From positions 186,001 to 250,000 of the forward strand of contig BDSI01000028.1 of NCBI GenBank assembly GCA_003117195.1: a stretch of DNA of 64,000 nucleotides, written 5' to 3'. The position numbers were made by a program, and so were the translations under genes. The DNA is from Eudorina sp. 2006-703-Eu-15. Taxonomy: Eukaryota > Chlorophyta > Chlorophyceae > Chlamydomonadales > Volvocaceae. Each line of letters begins with the position of its first letter. Positions within the stretch are counted from its first letter, which is position 1. This document shows positions 34,701 through 46,700 of this stretch, one piece after another. The notes under the pieces are model-generated. The model had not been told where the DNA came from, did no database searches, and worked only from the letters and a program-made list of their open reading frames with translations.

Positions 34701-34838
34701 CCGTACCATGACCAGCTGCATCATGCTCACCTCCCGCAAAACTTTGACTGCAACGAGCTTGCCAGTCCCCTGGTCGAGGCATCGGTACACATCGCTGTAC
34801 GCCCCGCCTCCAATGCGGGCGAGTTCCACATATCGGCT
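31799..34838 (-). CDS. CDKL-type serine/threonine protein kinase with long C-terminal tail (first exon not placed)
   Basis: CDKL kinases are CMGC enzymes between CDKs and MAPKs; several control cilium length and microtubules. Exons in order: 34731-34838, 34358-34465, 34019-34147, 33657-33810, 33373-33410, 33205-33262, 31799-33087; all phases agree. Visible motifs: Gly-rich loop [14 protein letters not shown]; the ATP-site Lys in LVAVKVLRE; helix [21 protein letters not shown]; hinge [13 protein letters not shown]; catalytic loop [15 protein letters not shown] in [11 protein letters not shown]; activation loop with T-S-Y before [10 protein letters not shown]; then [33 protein letters not shown] and [12 protein letters not shown]. 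The DxDQLY-like phrase and TxY loop point to CDKL rather than CDK. The tail of about 330 residues is Ala/Ser-rich with a Gln/His tract and no known domain. The initiator Met exon lies upstream of 34838 and was not identified. Confidence 0.88.
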
Positions 34839-36520
34839 CTGTGCATACAGGTGTAAGGGAGCACGGCAAAGGGTTTGCGAAAAGCCTTCGCTCGGCTGAG
34901 TCGGAAATTTTCACTTGGCGAGCAGTCTACTAGGTGCAACCCAACTGATCGGAAGAGGGTTGTGCACATGCAGTGCGCCGAACGAGCTGGGAAACTGTGT
35001 CGGCGTCCGACAAGACGGCTGGCATTCAATGAGGGTGGGCTGTCTGGGCCGCTCTGAGTAGATACTATTGGATGCTCTGTCCGATAGCAGTGCGAAATGA
35101 CCACTGAGCGATAGCCGGTAAGGGCCGACGTAGAGGCTCCGCCGCTGTGATGTACCTTCCTAGGCAAGCTGCGCAGCCAACTAGCAGGAAGGTGAAGGTA
35201 CTGTACTTCGCTACACTGAACCCTCCCGTCCAACACCAGCAATGGCGGTGGTTGCAGCTAGCTGCTAATCAAGGTGAAGTTTGCGTCGCTATCCTGGCGG
35301 ATCACAGGCAACATTCTGCGTGCTACCTGCATTATTGTCAGAAGCGGCATCGTACTGCGGAGCCTACCCAGAGGTACCGAATGGTTTGCGCTTGGGCTAA
35401 TCCGCACCCACCTGCATCGTTGGCGTTCTGTGACTTTGGAAGGTTGCACAAAATTTGTAAAATGGCGAGAACGGAGTATGTTCTAGCCGGCGCCCCGCGA
35501 TTCGGCTGTGCTCGTGAGCCGCGTGAGCGCACTGCGTCGTCCAGAAGACTACAGGTCGCTAGCCAGGGCTAGCCCGTTAGGAAAAACACTTAAGATATAC
35601 AATTTCAATGGTATATAAAACAGCGGATACAGATATCCAATGCGGACGAAGACGGAGTTGAGAGGCGCTGTATGTTGGCGTTATAGCGGTTCTGTCGGGA
35701 GCAAAAAAACTTCTAGGCAGGATAACTTAAATATACATTTCCGTTAGCGCGTTCTATAATTAAAATGACCGTGAGGTGTGACGAGCTGACGTATCGCTAT
35801 CCACGGGCAACGGGCACGAGACGGCACGAGCGCGTCGAAACGCTGTGACAGTGCGTACTAAAAAGTTATACAGGCATGCAGTACTTAATTAACTTGTTGT
35901 TAGCGCTTTGTTGGCAGGTCGATGTCTTTTCGTAAATTTCAAACTGAAGTCATCGTACCTGTGTACGGGTAACAGTATGTAGCACACTGCCCAATCTGGC
36001 ATCTGCACATTCGCGTTTTCATGCGACCTCGGATTTTACGTCTCCCCCCAAGCTGTGCACACAAATAGAGTTGTAAACAGCCGGGACATGACGGGACATG
36101 TCGTCCTGAACCGCAGCTGTTCACACGGCCGAAAACGTGATCGTTTGAAAGCGTGCGCTACTGCAGAGGTGGCCCGCTCATAGTGGGAGCACCGTGGGCG
36201 CCTAAAGATACACTAGCGATGACATACACGAACGCATCGTGTACCTCTCAAGAGGGTTTCAAGGCTCATGTCCGTTAATGGCACGGCGGAGCGGGCACGG
36301 CACATGTCCAGGCACATGTCCAGGCACAGCATCTCCCGGATTCCTGCTGGTAGTCTCGCCATACTTGTTAATCTTACTGCGCCGGGAAGTAGACATACTG
36401 TGGATGGGGATTTTCATTATTTCCCGTCTGCCTGACCCCACTGAAGGGCCCGGCGCGTGGAACCCCTAGAGCTTCTGCTTTGCTGCCGTGGGTGGATGAC
36501 GCAGGATGACGCCCAGGTCC

Positions 36521-36602
36521 TGACACCGCGGTGTCAATGGCGGAGCAGGCAGGTGTAACCGTAACGGCCGTTACGGTCACACCTGCCTGCCGCGCCATTG
36601 AC
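36521..36602. repeat. 70-bp near-perfect inverted repeat with adjoining 16-bp palindrome
   Basis: 36533-36602 folds on itself: 32 of 35 positions pair and there is no loop, with the centre at AACGG|CCGTT. The left arm starts GTCAATGGCG and the right arm ends CGCCATTGAC. Immediately left, TGACACCGCGGTGTCA (36521-36536) is a perfect 16-bp palindrome overlapping the arm. It could be a MITE core, a hairpin or a binding site. Confidence 0.85.
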
Positions 36603-36990
36603 TTATCGGGGCTGCAATCTGCCAGGGAAGACTCCTGACAAATTTGAGATGCCGTTGGGCTCAAGTTGTAACTAGCTGTAACGCGGTGGCTGCCGGGGCC
36701 CGAAGGGGACACACCTTGGCCCGAATTCTATTCTTCGGCTGCCTCCTGCTGAACTTGCGGCGCGTCCGCAAAAGGCGGGGGGCCATGGGGAATTGGGGAT
36801 CCGCCTGTCAGTGGAGCCCAGGCAGGCAGGCCAGGCCATGGCGCCACGGGACGTTAGTGTCCACCTGGTTGGTGTCCACTCGCTCAGAAGTGCCTCACTG
36901 CCGTGATGCAGGTTTGTTTCCGAACAGTGCTTTATAAAGGCAAAGAAACGTAGTTAGCCATGGCGTAGACTTAGTTGATGAACCATTCAT

Positions 36991-37126
36991 TACACGTGTT
37001 ACCACATGCTTGCCACGTGTTGCCACAACTTATTACCAGATATCACGACGTGGTGCCACGTGTTACCACGGGCCACATGTCACGACAGGTTACGGCTGAC
37101 TACGACAGCTACCATGTGTTACCGTG
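36991..37126. repeat. Irregular array of CACGTGTTACCAC-like motifs
   Basis: Five related units occur within about 135 bp: ACACGTGTTACCAC (36992), CCACGTGTTGCCAC (37013), CCACGTGTTACCAC (37056), CCACATGTCACGAC (37073) and CCATGTGTTACCGT (37111). Three contain the palindrome CACGTG (G-box/E-box). Spacing is uneven. Confidence 0.65.
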
Positions 37127-38217
37127 ACTAGTAGTACTTTAAGTGTAGTTACACAGCAGCATCTACCGGTGGGCCCGACTTTTGGCCAAAAACATCGCGT
37201 GCGAGAAAGGAGTCCAGCTCGACCGTTGATATCGGCCATCGATGTGTGTTAGGATGGTGGAGTGATGAGGCAGTTACGGAAGGAAAAAGTCCTGCTGATC
37301 CCGTCTGCGACGCAGCATTCAGAGTGCAACATTGCCCAAGCCGTCATTTTGCTGACTTTTGCATGCATGCCATGCGAGGGATCTGCGACCTCTCCAGGAA
37401 TGCACACGTTACATGACCGGGTGCATTCAACGATATCTTCTCCCAGTCATCACGGCATCTGCGCCCGCTCCCTCCGCATGCGTGTCAGGTTCTCGCGCAA
37501 CGCCTTGGTTCTCGGCGCCAGCCGAGTGGATTCATATCCAAGGCCGTGGCTAGGCACTGGCAGAGAGGACTTGCATGCCCCGTATTTATGGCTTGAATTG
37601 CAGGAAGGTGCTGACGATGCGTGTCATCTTTAACAACACCACGATGGGACGTGAAGAGAAACGATCGGCTGCTCGGCTCTCAACTCTGCTCTGTACGAAT
37701 TACATAAACATGTACGGATGTACTTAGTCAACTTTCAAAAATCATTGACCTCTCGATAAAAATATAGCGCTCTTGCCGTCTTTGATGTAAACGATTGTCT
37801 CAGGGGATAAGTGGCTGTGCCACAGCACATAACGAATGCTGATAGGGTGATGACTTCTTTGTACCTTTCGGCCAGGGAGGTTGACATCAAGATTTCCAGC
37901 GATGCTATTATTGTAAAGTTGCAACGAGTATGCGCTTTACTGGACGTGATTTTACAGGTAGGGCCGACACTCTTAATTCGGGATCGATTCGATATTCGTG
38001 GCATAGCCTTATAGAGCCTTCAATTCATGCACCGGAAGTTGGCATGTATCTGCCCTTGACCTCTTCAGTGTCGTGTTACGTGACCGTGAACTTTCCATAA
38101 TGGCCTCAGTTACTTATGAAGAACACTACACGAAATGGTTGATTGATCTTGGCGTTTCCATTTAGTAAGCTGGGCTCCGACACCTAACCGTTACCCGGGT
38201 CAACTCCCCAACCACAG

Positions 38218-41200
38218 TCGGACCGGTCCCGCTACTTGGAGGCACGCACCTGGCTCCTCAACAGCATCGCTTCCCAGGTGAGCCACGCACTTTCAGTGAC
38301 AGCCCATAGATAGGCGAACGCTCGGGGCTGTTGGCCTGGAACCAAAAAGCATTTCATCAATCGTGTTTTTCGGGGGGAAACCCCTCGATACCCGCCACGA
38401 AAATTTCAAGCTGTTACACTATGTTCGCTACGTGCGCGGACAACAGCTGACTGATGAGGCGCGTGAACGGACACTAATAATCGTTTCTTTAGCTTTAGGC
38501 TTGAGGCGCAAAGAACTGCGCATCGAGAGAACATCCCCTCCCTTCTCCCGCCTTGCGATGCAGTCTCCACCCGCGAACGTGCGCCTGGCCTGCTGGGAGC
38601 CTTTGCTCACGGAAGCACTAGCGGCTCCCTCAGCGCCGCTGTCTCTAGGGGCCCGCCACACCCGAGATCCGGGGCCGCGTGGAACTCAGGACCATGAAGG
38701 CGATGGGGAGGGGCCATCGGTGCGCATGGCGGACCGAGAGCCGTTCGGACGGCGGGATTTAGCCGGTGGCAGTGGTGCTGGGGAGGGCGGCGGCGAGGGC
38801 CCAACGGTAGGCGCGGTGCCGGGTTCACCGGAGCAGCTGATGCAACTCCTGATGCTGGTCTCAGAAGTGTGGCCAGACAGGGTGAGTGAAGCGGGGCACG
38901 GGGCCATTATGATGGTCCTTGCTGCGTCCAACTTACGACACAGGTCGTTTTCATAACAGAAAACACTGTTTCAAACTTGGAACATTTGCAAGCCATGAAG
39001 GTCTTCGTGATGGGTGGGCCCTGGCGTGGGTGCTCTACCCTGACGCGACAAACTACGTCTATGAACCAACCGCATCAGGGCAACACCCATAGATAGTTAA
39101 CTGCGAACCTGAATCAATCATCACTGCCGCTCGCCGCGACAGGTGATCCCACAAGTCCGTACCATGTACAGGCACTCCGACTTCGCAGACACGCACCGGC
39201 CGGCAATTGACAGAATCATCTTACCTGCCCAAGCGCGCCAAACGACACACCTGCGGCGACGGCCCATCCCTTTACAGCCTCGTCGCTATTTTAGGGTTGA
39301 ATGGCCCATCTTACGCGTACGGGCATTCCCAGGGCGCAGCCACGCCTCTCGCATGTCGCGCAGTGAATGAAATGACACACACGCATCGCCGCTACAAAAG
39401 CGGTAGCCCGCACGCAACAGCCATCTGCTGCAACAGCCATCTGCATTCGCGCCATGGCACCTCGATTGGTCGCGTGTGCCTGCCGCATCATGCCGGTTTT
39501 CAGGTTGCGTCTTTGCTGTTGGACCGGCCCCAGGTGTTTGTGGACTTCTTCCAAGGTAAAGATCGTCCTAAATGTGCCCGCTGCCATTCCTGTCGGTGTC
39601 GTAATCATAGGCGCGCTGCGTCCTGCGCTGCACGGCGACACTGTGCCCATGACTGCGGGACACAATGCACGAACATCGCCTTTCATTGCAGGTGGGCGGT
39701 TCCGCCGGCTTGTGACGCAGATGCGGACAGGGTTGCGCTGCGTCTAGGGTTGGGCTCCGCCCAGACCTCCGCAGGAGCTCCGCCCACTCAACTGCGTTCG
39801 GCCTTGCTGCGACGCCCTGAACACCAGGCCCCGGATCCACCCGGCGCATCCTCCTGTGGTTCAGCCACTTCTCGATGGACGGCATGCGCTCCTTCAAGTT
39901 CGGCTCGTATGCGCTGGCACACTACACGCTTGCACATCGAGATGAGGTGGGCCTACGTAACTGCGGGCGGAGGGATGCGGCCGCGGAGCCCAATGCACAG
40001 GACACTGAATCTAACCTTTCGTCCCCGGAACGGGCATGTTGCTTGGTATAAAGATCGAGCGAACTCCCTCGCATTGGCAGGTATGGAATCTGCTGCATTG
40101 GGAGGGCAAGCACGCTCAGGCGCCGGTCGCGGTGGCCTCCAAGACGCACTACTTCTGCGAGCTGGCGCTGGTGCCCACGGTGCGGTCGCTGCTGCGGCAC
40201 CACCCGCAATTTTGGGCGAGCGAGCAGTGGCGCGAGTGTTGCCGCGACGGGGCGGTGCTGGAGCTGGACAGGCGGCACTTTTGTGAGGTGCGCGCTGTTG
40301 TCGCATGGCCCGGGTGTGCCCGACTGTCTTCACAGCACTTCCACAGGAAGTGCACCCTGGGTGCAACGAGCAAATGCGCGCGCCACTGGCTAGCAACTAG
40401 CAACGATGATTAAGTGGATGGTGGAGGTTTATTACTACCATTTATTGCACAGTTCGTGCGCCGGAGGTGACGCTCATCCGCTTTGTCGCTTGCTCTTGTC
40501 CGGCGCATGTTGTGGGCTTGCCCCGTCAGGTGCTGCTCAACGACCTCCGCGCAGACGCCCGCAGCGTCAGGTCCGAGTCCGCGAGCGGCGGTGCCCGCCT
40601 GGTTGCTCTGCTGCGCGACTTCTTGTCAGCGCCACTGCCCTCCGGCGGACCGCCGTCCCAGGGCCACACGCACTGGCAGCTGCTCTGCCAGCGCCTGCTC
40701 CACCAGCTGGACGAGCGTCAGCTGCTACGGCTTGTCAACACCCTGGCGGCTGGGCAACACCTGCAGCACATGCCTGCAGCAGGGGCCGCCGCCGCGGCGG
40801 CCGGCATCACTAGCGCAGGGCGTGGATCCCCCAACGTCTGCGGTGACCCGGGCGGTGACCCCCGTGCTGCCCGTGTGACGGTAGTGCCGGCCTACGCGCG
40901 CGTGTGTGGCGAGGGTGGGTGGCAGGACTTGAGCGACGTGGCGCTACGCGGCGGCCCCGTGTGGGACTCCGTTGCGGAGGTGGTCTTGGCGCACGCGTTG
41001 GCGGCGGCGCGGGGACCCATGCAGAGGCTGCTGGCGGAGGAACGCGAGGAGTTGGCGGGACGGCTCGAGGAGGTGGAGCAGCTGGCGATGGAGCTGCATG
41101 GCGCGCCCGGAGGCGACGGGATTGCGAGGCGCGCCGTGGAGGGCTGCGCAGCATCGGTGAGTTGCATCGCTCCTGGGCGTGTGTGGATGCGACGTACATG

Positions 41201-43370
41201 CAGAAGGTTACGTAAGGTTAGGAATGGCACACCCAGTACGAGTATTGTCACAGCCAAGATGGGTATTGCAAAACCAGCAAGGGACTTGCACACATAGTGC
41301 GTATCTGGTTCCGTGTTGCAGAAGGCGTGGGGACGCGAGCATGTGTTGCCGCCGTGTCCGGTTTCGGCGCGCGTGTGTGTTTATTGAGAAGTCCGCCCGA
41401 CCCAAACCAGTTACGAGTATACTTCGGCGAGGACACCGGCCCGTGTGTGTAGCGAGAACCCCGTCCGTGTGTTCATGGGTTATCAATGCCTCGTGTGTGA
41501 TACGCGGGGGGCGAGGCGGCGCCCTGCAGATGCCCGTATGCGTGATAAACAACCCATGCTGAACCTGCAAATTTCAAAAAGGCTGCGGTGAGAAAAGGCC
41601 TGCACGTGTGTGTATGCTTGTGCAAGGGCTGTTGTTTGCGCTCACATGTCCATCCCTGGTGGCCACCTCCAGGCGCACTGCGCTCTTTTGTACGGTGGCC
41701 GTCTTGACGTGGTGAGCCCCGGGCGACGCTGCGCAAAGGACCGTCTGCTGCTGCTTGCGGAGCTGTGGACGCTACGGGAGGCGCTCCGCAGGGCCCAAGC
41801 CGGTGAAACGCACGATGGCGGGCCCACTGGGCGGCCACACCACGGGCCCGCTGACGCCGCGGATGAAAATACAGCGGCGCGGGCGGCATTTGGGTCGGCG
41901 CCGTGTGCGGCCGCTCCCGAGGAAGGGGCTGCGTCTGGGGGCACCCGGCGCGCCTTTGGGGATTCTATCGAGCTGCCGCTGGAGAGGGCCATGATGGGGA
42001 TCGCCGGAATTACATTTGAGCGGCTTCAAGGAGGGCCGGATGGCGGCAGTGGTCGAGATGTGTCTGCAGGGCGGCAGGCCACAGGCCCCGGCATGCGCGG
42101 GCGTGCTGGAGCGGTGGGTTCATCACAGGCGAGGGCGCGTGGCGCGGACGCCAAGTCTGCGGCAGTGCGGGAGACAGCCCAGTATGAGCTATTGCCGTCC
42201 GACGATGAGGTGGGCAGCCGAGATGACCGCAAGCGCCGGTGGCACCATCGACAGTCGAAATCCAAGTCCCGGGACCGGTCCCACAAATCAAAAAAGCGGG
42301 GGCGCGATGCAAGTAGCGGACGGGACCGGCGCAAGCGGCACAGAAAGAGACGAACTCGCAATAGCTCGGAAACGTCGAGTCGAAGCCGCAGTCGGAGCCG
42401 CAGTAGAAGTGGAAAGGGGGCCCATGGCGGCAGAAATGCCAGCAGCAGCAGTGACGATGACCGCAGCAGTCATCGACGCAGGTATGCTGCGCGGGCACGT
42501 GGGACGGGGCCTTATGCAGGACGATAAAGCGGTAATCAGCTACTCACGGGGTGCGAGCTGTGCTTTATCTGTATCGACCGTTCGCGTGTACCTGCGATGC
42601 AGGGCGCAGGGGCCGTTACGATGTTGAGGATACCGTATGAAATTTTTACGTCGGTCGATAAAGCTACCTTTTACGGCCCCGGACTCTGTGAAATTGGGCC
42701 CCGCGGATTCCATGTTTAGTTGTAGACGGCAGTTCCCTGACTACGGATGGCCGAATGACGTACTCCGCTTCTCTGGCACCGCAGGTCGAAGCGCAAAGCG
42801 GAGAAGCGCCACGGCAAGGTGTCAAGCCATGATACCAGCAACGGGAGGAGCGGCAGCAGCAACGGCAGCGGAATAACGTCCTCAAGCAACAGCGACAGTG
42901 AGGAGGGCGTCTCGGGTGACCGCCGCCGGGAACGTTGCGGCAGCAGCGGTCGCGGGGACGGCGTCGACCGGTTCCGGCGAAGCCGCTCGGGGAGCGGCCT
43001 GCGGGACAGCCGGAGGTCATCCATGCTGGCGTCCCTGGGCAGCGACTGCTTGCGTGGCGCCCGCCAGGCGGATTCGGATGAGCTGGCCGCGTTGGACCCT
43101 CTTGTAGTACTCCGCGGCGAGGGAGGTGCTGTGTGGGTCCGTGACGCCGACCAAACTAGCGGTGTGGTGTGGCGAGTAAGGCTGCCCGGAATCGGGCCAG
43201 CTGAAGATGGCGCATTGGCAGTGGGCGGCGATGCTGAAGCTGCAGCGGCTGTAAAAGTTGAGGTGGTTGGCGGTTGTGATGACATCGCCGACTTGCTGGC
43301 GGCAGTGGCGTGCAAGCACTGGGTTGGGGCTGTCATGGGACGTCGCGCGGCTGCCGGTTGGCGGCGGTAG
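38218..43370 (+). CDS. Unrecognised, probably nuclear protein with RS domain (5' partial)
   Basis: Eight exons join in phase: 38218-38277, 38564-38881, 39504-39555, 39828-39946, 40081-40287, 40530-41156, 41673-42481, 42785-43370 (925 codons plus stop). The first part reads SRYLEARTWLLNSIASQ, LMLVSEVWPDR, then VASLLLDRPQVFVDFFQG, ILLWFSHFSMDGMRSFKFGS and YALAHYTLAHRDE. Then come VWNLLHWEGKHAQAPVAVAS, KTHYFCELALVPTVRSLL and FWASEQWRECC, a run of helices with conserved-looking aromatics that feels like a plant-wide domain I cannot name. Helical regions follow (QRLLHQLDERQLLRLV; LLAEEREELAGRLEEVEQL). Next is a disordered stretch with alternating Arg-Ser (SSRSRSRSRSRSGKG) within many Lys/Arg/Ser, the mark of splicing-related nuclear proteins. 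The C-terminus is Ser/Gly-rich, then has LGSDCLRGARQADSDELAAL and a possible folded end. Exon phases support one gene. Function unknown; nuclear location inferred from RS and basic runs. Confidence 0.72.
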
Positions 43371-43733
43371 GGCTCGGCGTCCCGGCGGTAGTCATAGATG
43401 TGCTGGCTGTTCATTGCTTCCACGGCATGTTCGGCAGGTATGGGTGACCCAAGATTGCATGTGGTGAGACACTTCAGCCGATACATGACCAACCTCCGCA
43501 GTGTTTGATGTCAGTTACCGCCTGACACAATGAATCCCACCGAAGCGGAATGTCAGTCAAGGTGGCCACGGCAAAACGAATAGTGTAACCGATTATTGTT
43601 TGCGTTCCGGTGGGGCACAAGGACCTGCCGCTGCCCTACGCGGTGGATAGCAGTCATGCACACTTGGCATTAAGCTTTCCGACTTAGTTAACAAGCATGT
43701 CGCTTCTGCACGCACTGCGTCGATAGACACTTG
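43371..43733. other. Short intergenic spacer
   Basis: 363 bp between two genes on the same strand. It holds the 3' UTR of the RS-domain gene and the upstream region of the membrane-protein gene. No other feature seen. Confidence 0.5.
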
Positions 43734-46700
43734 ATGGCCTGGTCCAGCCTGGTATGGGACGTGTTCTTTCTGGTTTTGGTTCAGCTGACGTACGGCATGG
43801 CAATGACGGCGCCGTGGTTACAAACAAACAGGTATTTCAAGGACATTCTTCGTTGTCTTGGTCTTGGTCGAAGAGAGCTCCTCAACCGGAGTTTACCCTT
43901 ACTGCCTGCAGCTCCGGTTTCCTCGATCGGCCCAGATCGGCCCCCATGTACGAAACGCGGCATCGGCATTGGCGCATTGCATTCAATTCTGTCGTCAAGT
44001 TAAGCTGGGCCCTCACACGCATTCCGACATTGCCCCACTCATCAGGGCAGGGAAGGTATCTATTCACATCAGGGCAGGGAAGTAATCTATTCACGTACGG
44101 GTGTCGCTTCGGGCCAGAAGCGATGCTGGCTTGTGCTTCTTCTTGGCACATACATCGTTTACTATATAGCAGTAAATAGTCGGACCGCCATGCATGTTCC
44201 TCTGCGCCTCATTGCGGGACATAAAACCTTTGCAAACGCCTTATGACCTTCCTTGGACGTTATTATCATCACATATTCCTAAAGAAAAGTCATTTATTAT
44301 TATCCGGCATTGATTATTATTTGTAGCCTTGACGTTCCTTTTGTGGCGATGGCCAGTCCCGAGGAGTCCTGTCCATCGACGCTCTGGCAGGTGAGTACAC
44401 GCCGCGCAGCTATCCAAATTGTATGACAAGTAGCTAGGGTGTGCAAAGCTCCTGGGCGAACACCGCAAATCTTTGACTCCCGTTTTCGCCTTCGGCCGTG
44501 TCACGAGAGGCGGCCGGTTTACGATTGCTTGTTTGGCGGATATGAATTGCAGAAGATTCCCTTTCTGCCGCAACCTCCGACCCCGGGCTTCAACCCGACG
44601 GGATGGAGTACAAACCAATACCAGTCCTACGTCAAGTCCACTCTGTTATCGGCGACGGCGGTCAACGTGGCTTTCCTGGGAATCGTAGTTGCGCTTTTGG
44701 TATTCTTCTTATTATGGTAAGCGGCGGGATTGGAGCAGAGATGCAGAGTTGTTGTCTGTCAAAGTATTCAAACAAATGTGACGAGACGCATTCGTTGGGG
44801 CATGTGAAGCACCAAAGAGGCCAGCAATTAAAAGTTTTTAGTCTTGTTGAACCGCAGGCGTCTCCTCGGATGGATATACTTGTGCTGCTCGGCATGCTGC
44901 GGTATCACCTCGCGCATGACACGCCGGAAAGCGTTGCTAGCTTACGAGGTGATGCAAGATCCGTGGTTGCGTGGTCACAAGGTAAGGCCCGCACGCACCG
45001 TCTAAGTGGCTCAGTCCTCTGATGAGGGGTTCCTCACCGTGCGCAGGTGGCCTTCGCGTTCTTTGCGGTCGGGTGTATTGTCCTCGCCATCACGGGCCTG
45101 GCCACTCTTCCCCGACCGTCTCAAAAAGTCCGTGATTTGTCGATGCGGCTGGAGACAGCATCTAGTTTTGCGTCATCGCTCTTGGATTCCTCTGACAGTA
45201 TGTTGGGTTCCGCGACCAACCTCAGACCAGTGATCAGTGAAGTTCAGACTGTCCAGGCTGTCGGATCGACACTGCAGACAGATTCACAGGTACGATCTAA
45301 TGAGTGGGACTGCACCGGGCGGTTATAGACACCGTGTAATGGGTTCCAGCCTGACTTAAAATAGTTACAGAGGTTGCAGGGTCGCACACAGGTTAATTGG
45401 ATTAATGTAATAGTCATCCGCGAATGGTGGTCCAGTGCTGTGCGCCGTTACACTGACCGCGCCCACGAGTATGTTTGATGGCAGCACGTGCAGCAAAGTG
45501 ACATGTCAATTCCGCTTCACCGTACGCCCCGTACCACGGAACCACCCGCAAACGAAGAATGAAGCCCACTGGCGCCCCGACTAATACCTAAGCTAGCAGC
45601 CAGGCCCCCACCCCTGTGGTCTTAATCATATTTGCAACTGCTGGGTGTTTGAGGATCCTATTGTCGCCCCTATGCAGTGCGCGTCGACATTTCTGGATGC
45701 TGGACTCGCCCGTACAGCGACGATGCGTTCTCAAATTGCTAGCGTCGTGTCCGCGCTCACGTCAGACCTGGGGCCTGCGCTTGCAGCAGCTGCAGCGCTG
45801 CTGAACGCCACCACCTTCCAAGCACCCTACGGTGTCACACCTGCGTTGATATCTGTCGGGGGGATGACAGATCTGGTAGAAGCCATCAACAGCTCGCTGA
45901 TATCTTATGACAGCGCGCTGAGAGCGCTGCCGGCATCCTGGCAGCCCACCAGTGTCAGCAATCCACGCGTCAGCACCCTGCTGGTAGGCTGGGGCGGGGC
46001 AGGATGAGGCTCATGTGCGTTTCCCAGGGCGAAAACGACTAGTCGGTGCTGTATTCCTCGCACGCTGTAGCTCGCTGGAATTCGTAATGCTTTGCAATGT
46101 TGTAGAAACGTCGCGCACACCTCGCGCATTCGCTTGCAATGGGATAGGACTGCTATTATCATGATAATAGTATAGTGCTGGTTGCTTGCAGTAGGCACGA
46201 CGCGAAAGATGTTCGCCCAATGAGCCAATTTCCGCTTGACAACCTTACGCCGTTGACCTGCAGGCAGCGCAGTCTGCCCTTAACTTCCCTGGGTGGATAT
46301 CCAGCTTGGACACGCTGTATCGTAGCTTGCCGACTGCGGACACCGCCGCCCGGGGGATGCACTACATCCGCCTTGGGGACGGATTGAAAACTCTTCAAAC
46401 CTCCGCAGCGGCACTTGTGCCGTCGGTGAACACGCTGGCCATATCGCTGGTGGCGCTTGACACGCTCTATCTTGGCAATCAGCAACAACAGCAACAGCCA
46501 AGCGGCAACGCGGCGGGAAGGGCATGTTTGTTGTCGCTCAGGCAGCAGATTTCAGAGTTTGATTCGTCCATTTTCCACTTTAACGCTTCACTGGAGCGCA
46601 GCGGCGTCGACACAATTATGAATGTGAGCTCATGTCTAGAGGAACTGTACGGTGTTGATGCGGCAACGACTGCAGTGGTGGCTGCAACAGCAACTGGGGC

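Larger units (their letters stand above)
34839..38217. other. 3.4-kb gene-poor region with hairpin and repeated CACGTG-like motifs
   Basis: It should contain the first exon and promoter of the kinase (- strand) and the 5' exons of the RS-domain gene (+ strand). An ATG at 38100 begins a 21-codon frame (MASVTYEEHYTKWLIDLG) that might be the first exon of the latter, but a proper donor in phase is not obvious. Two structured blocks are listed separately. Otherwise I see nothing. Confidence 0.45.

Noticed and set aside
37811..38014. 67-codon + strand frame
   Set aside because: AT-rich, isolated, with no homology cue; it could not be linked in phase to the downstream gene.
39143..39370. Possible extra exon of the RS-domain gene
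   Set aside because: It begins after a usable acceptor in phase but has no good donor, while joining 38881 directly to 39504 gives a smooth sequence (SEVWPDR then VASLLLDRP).
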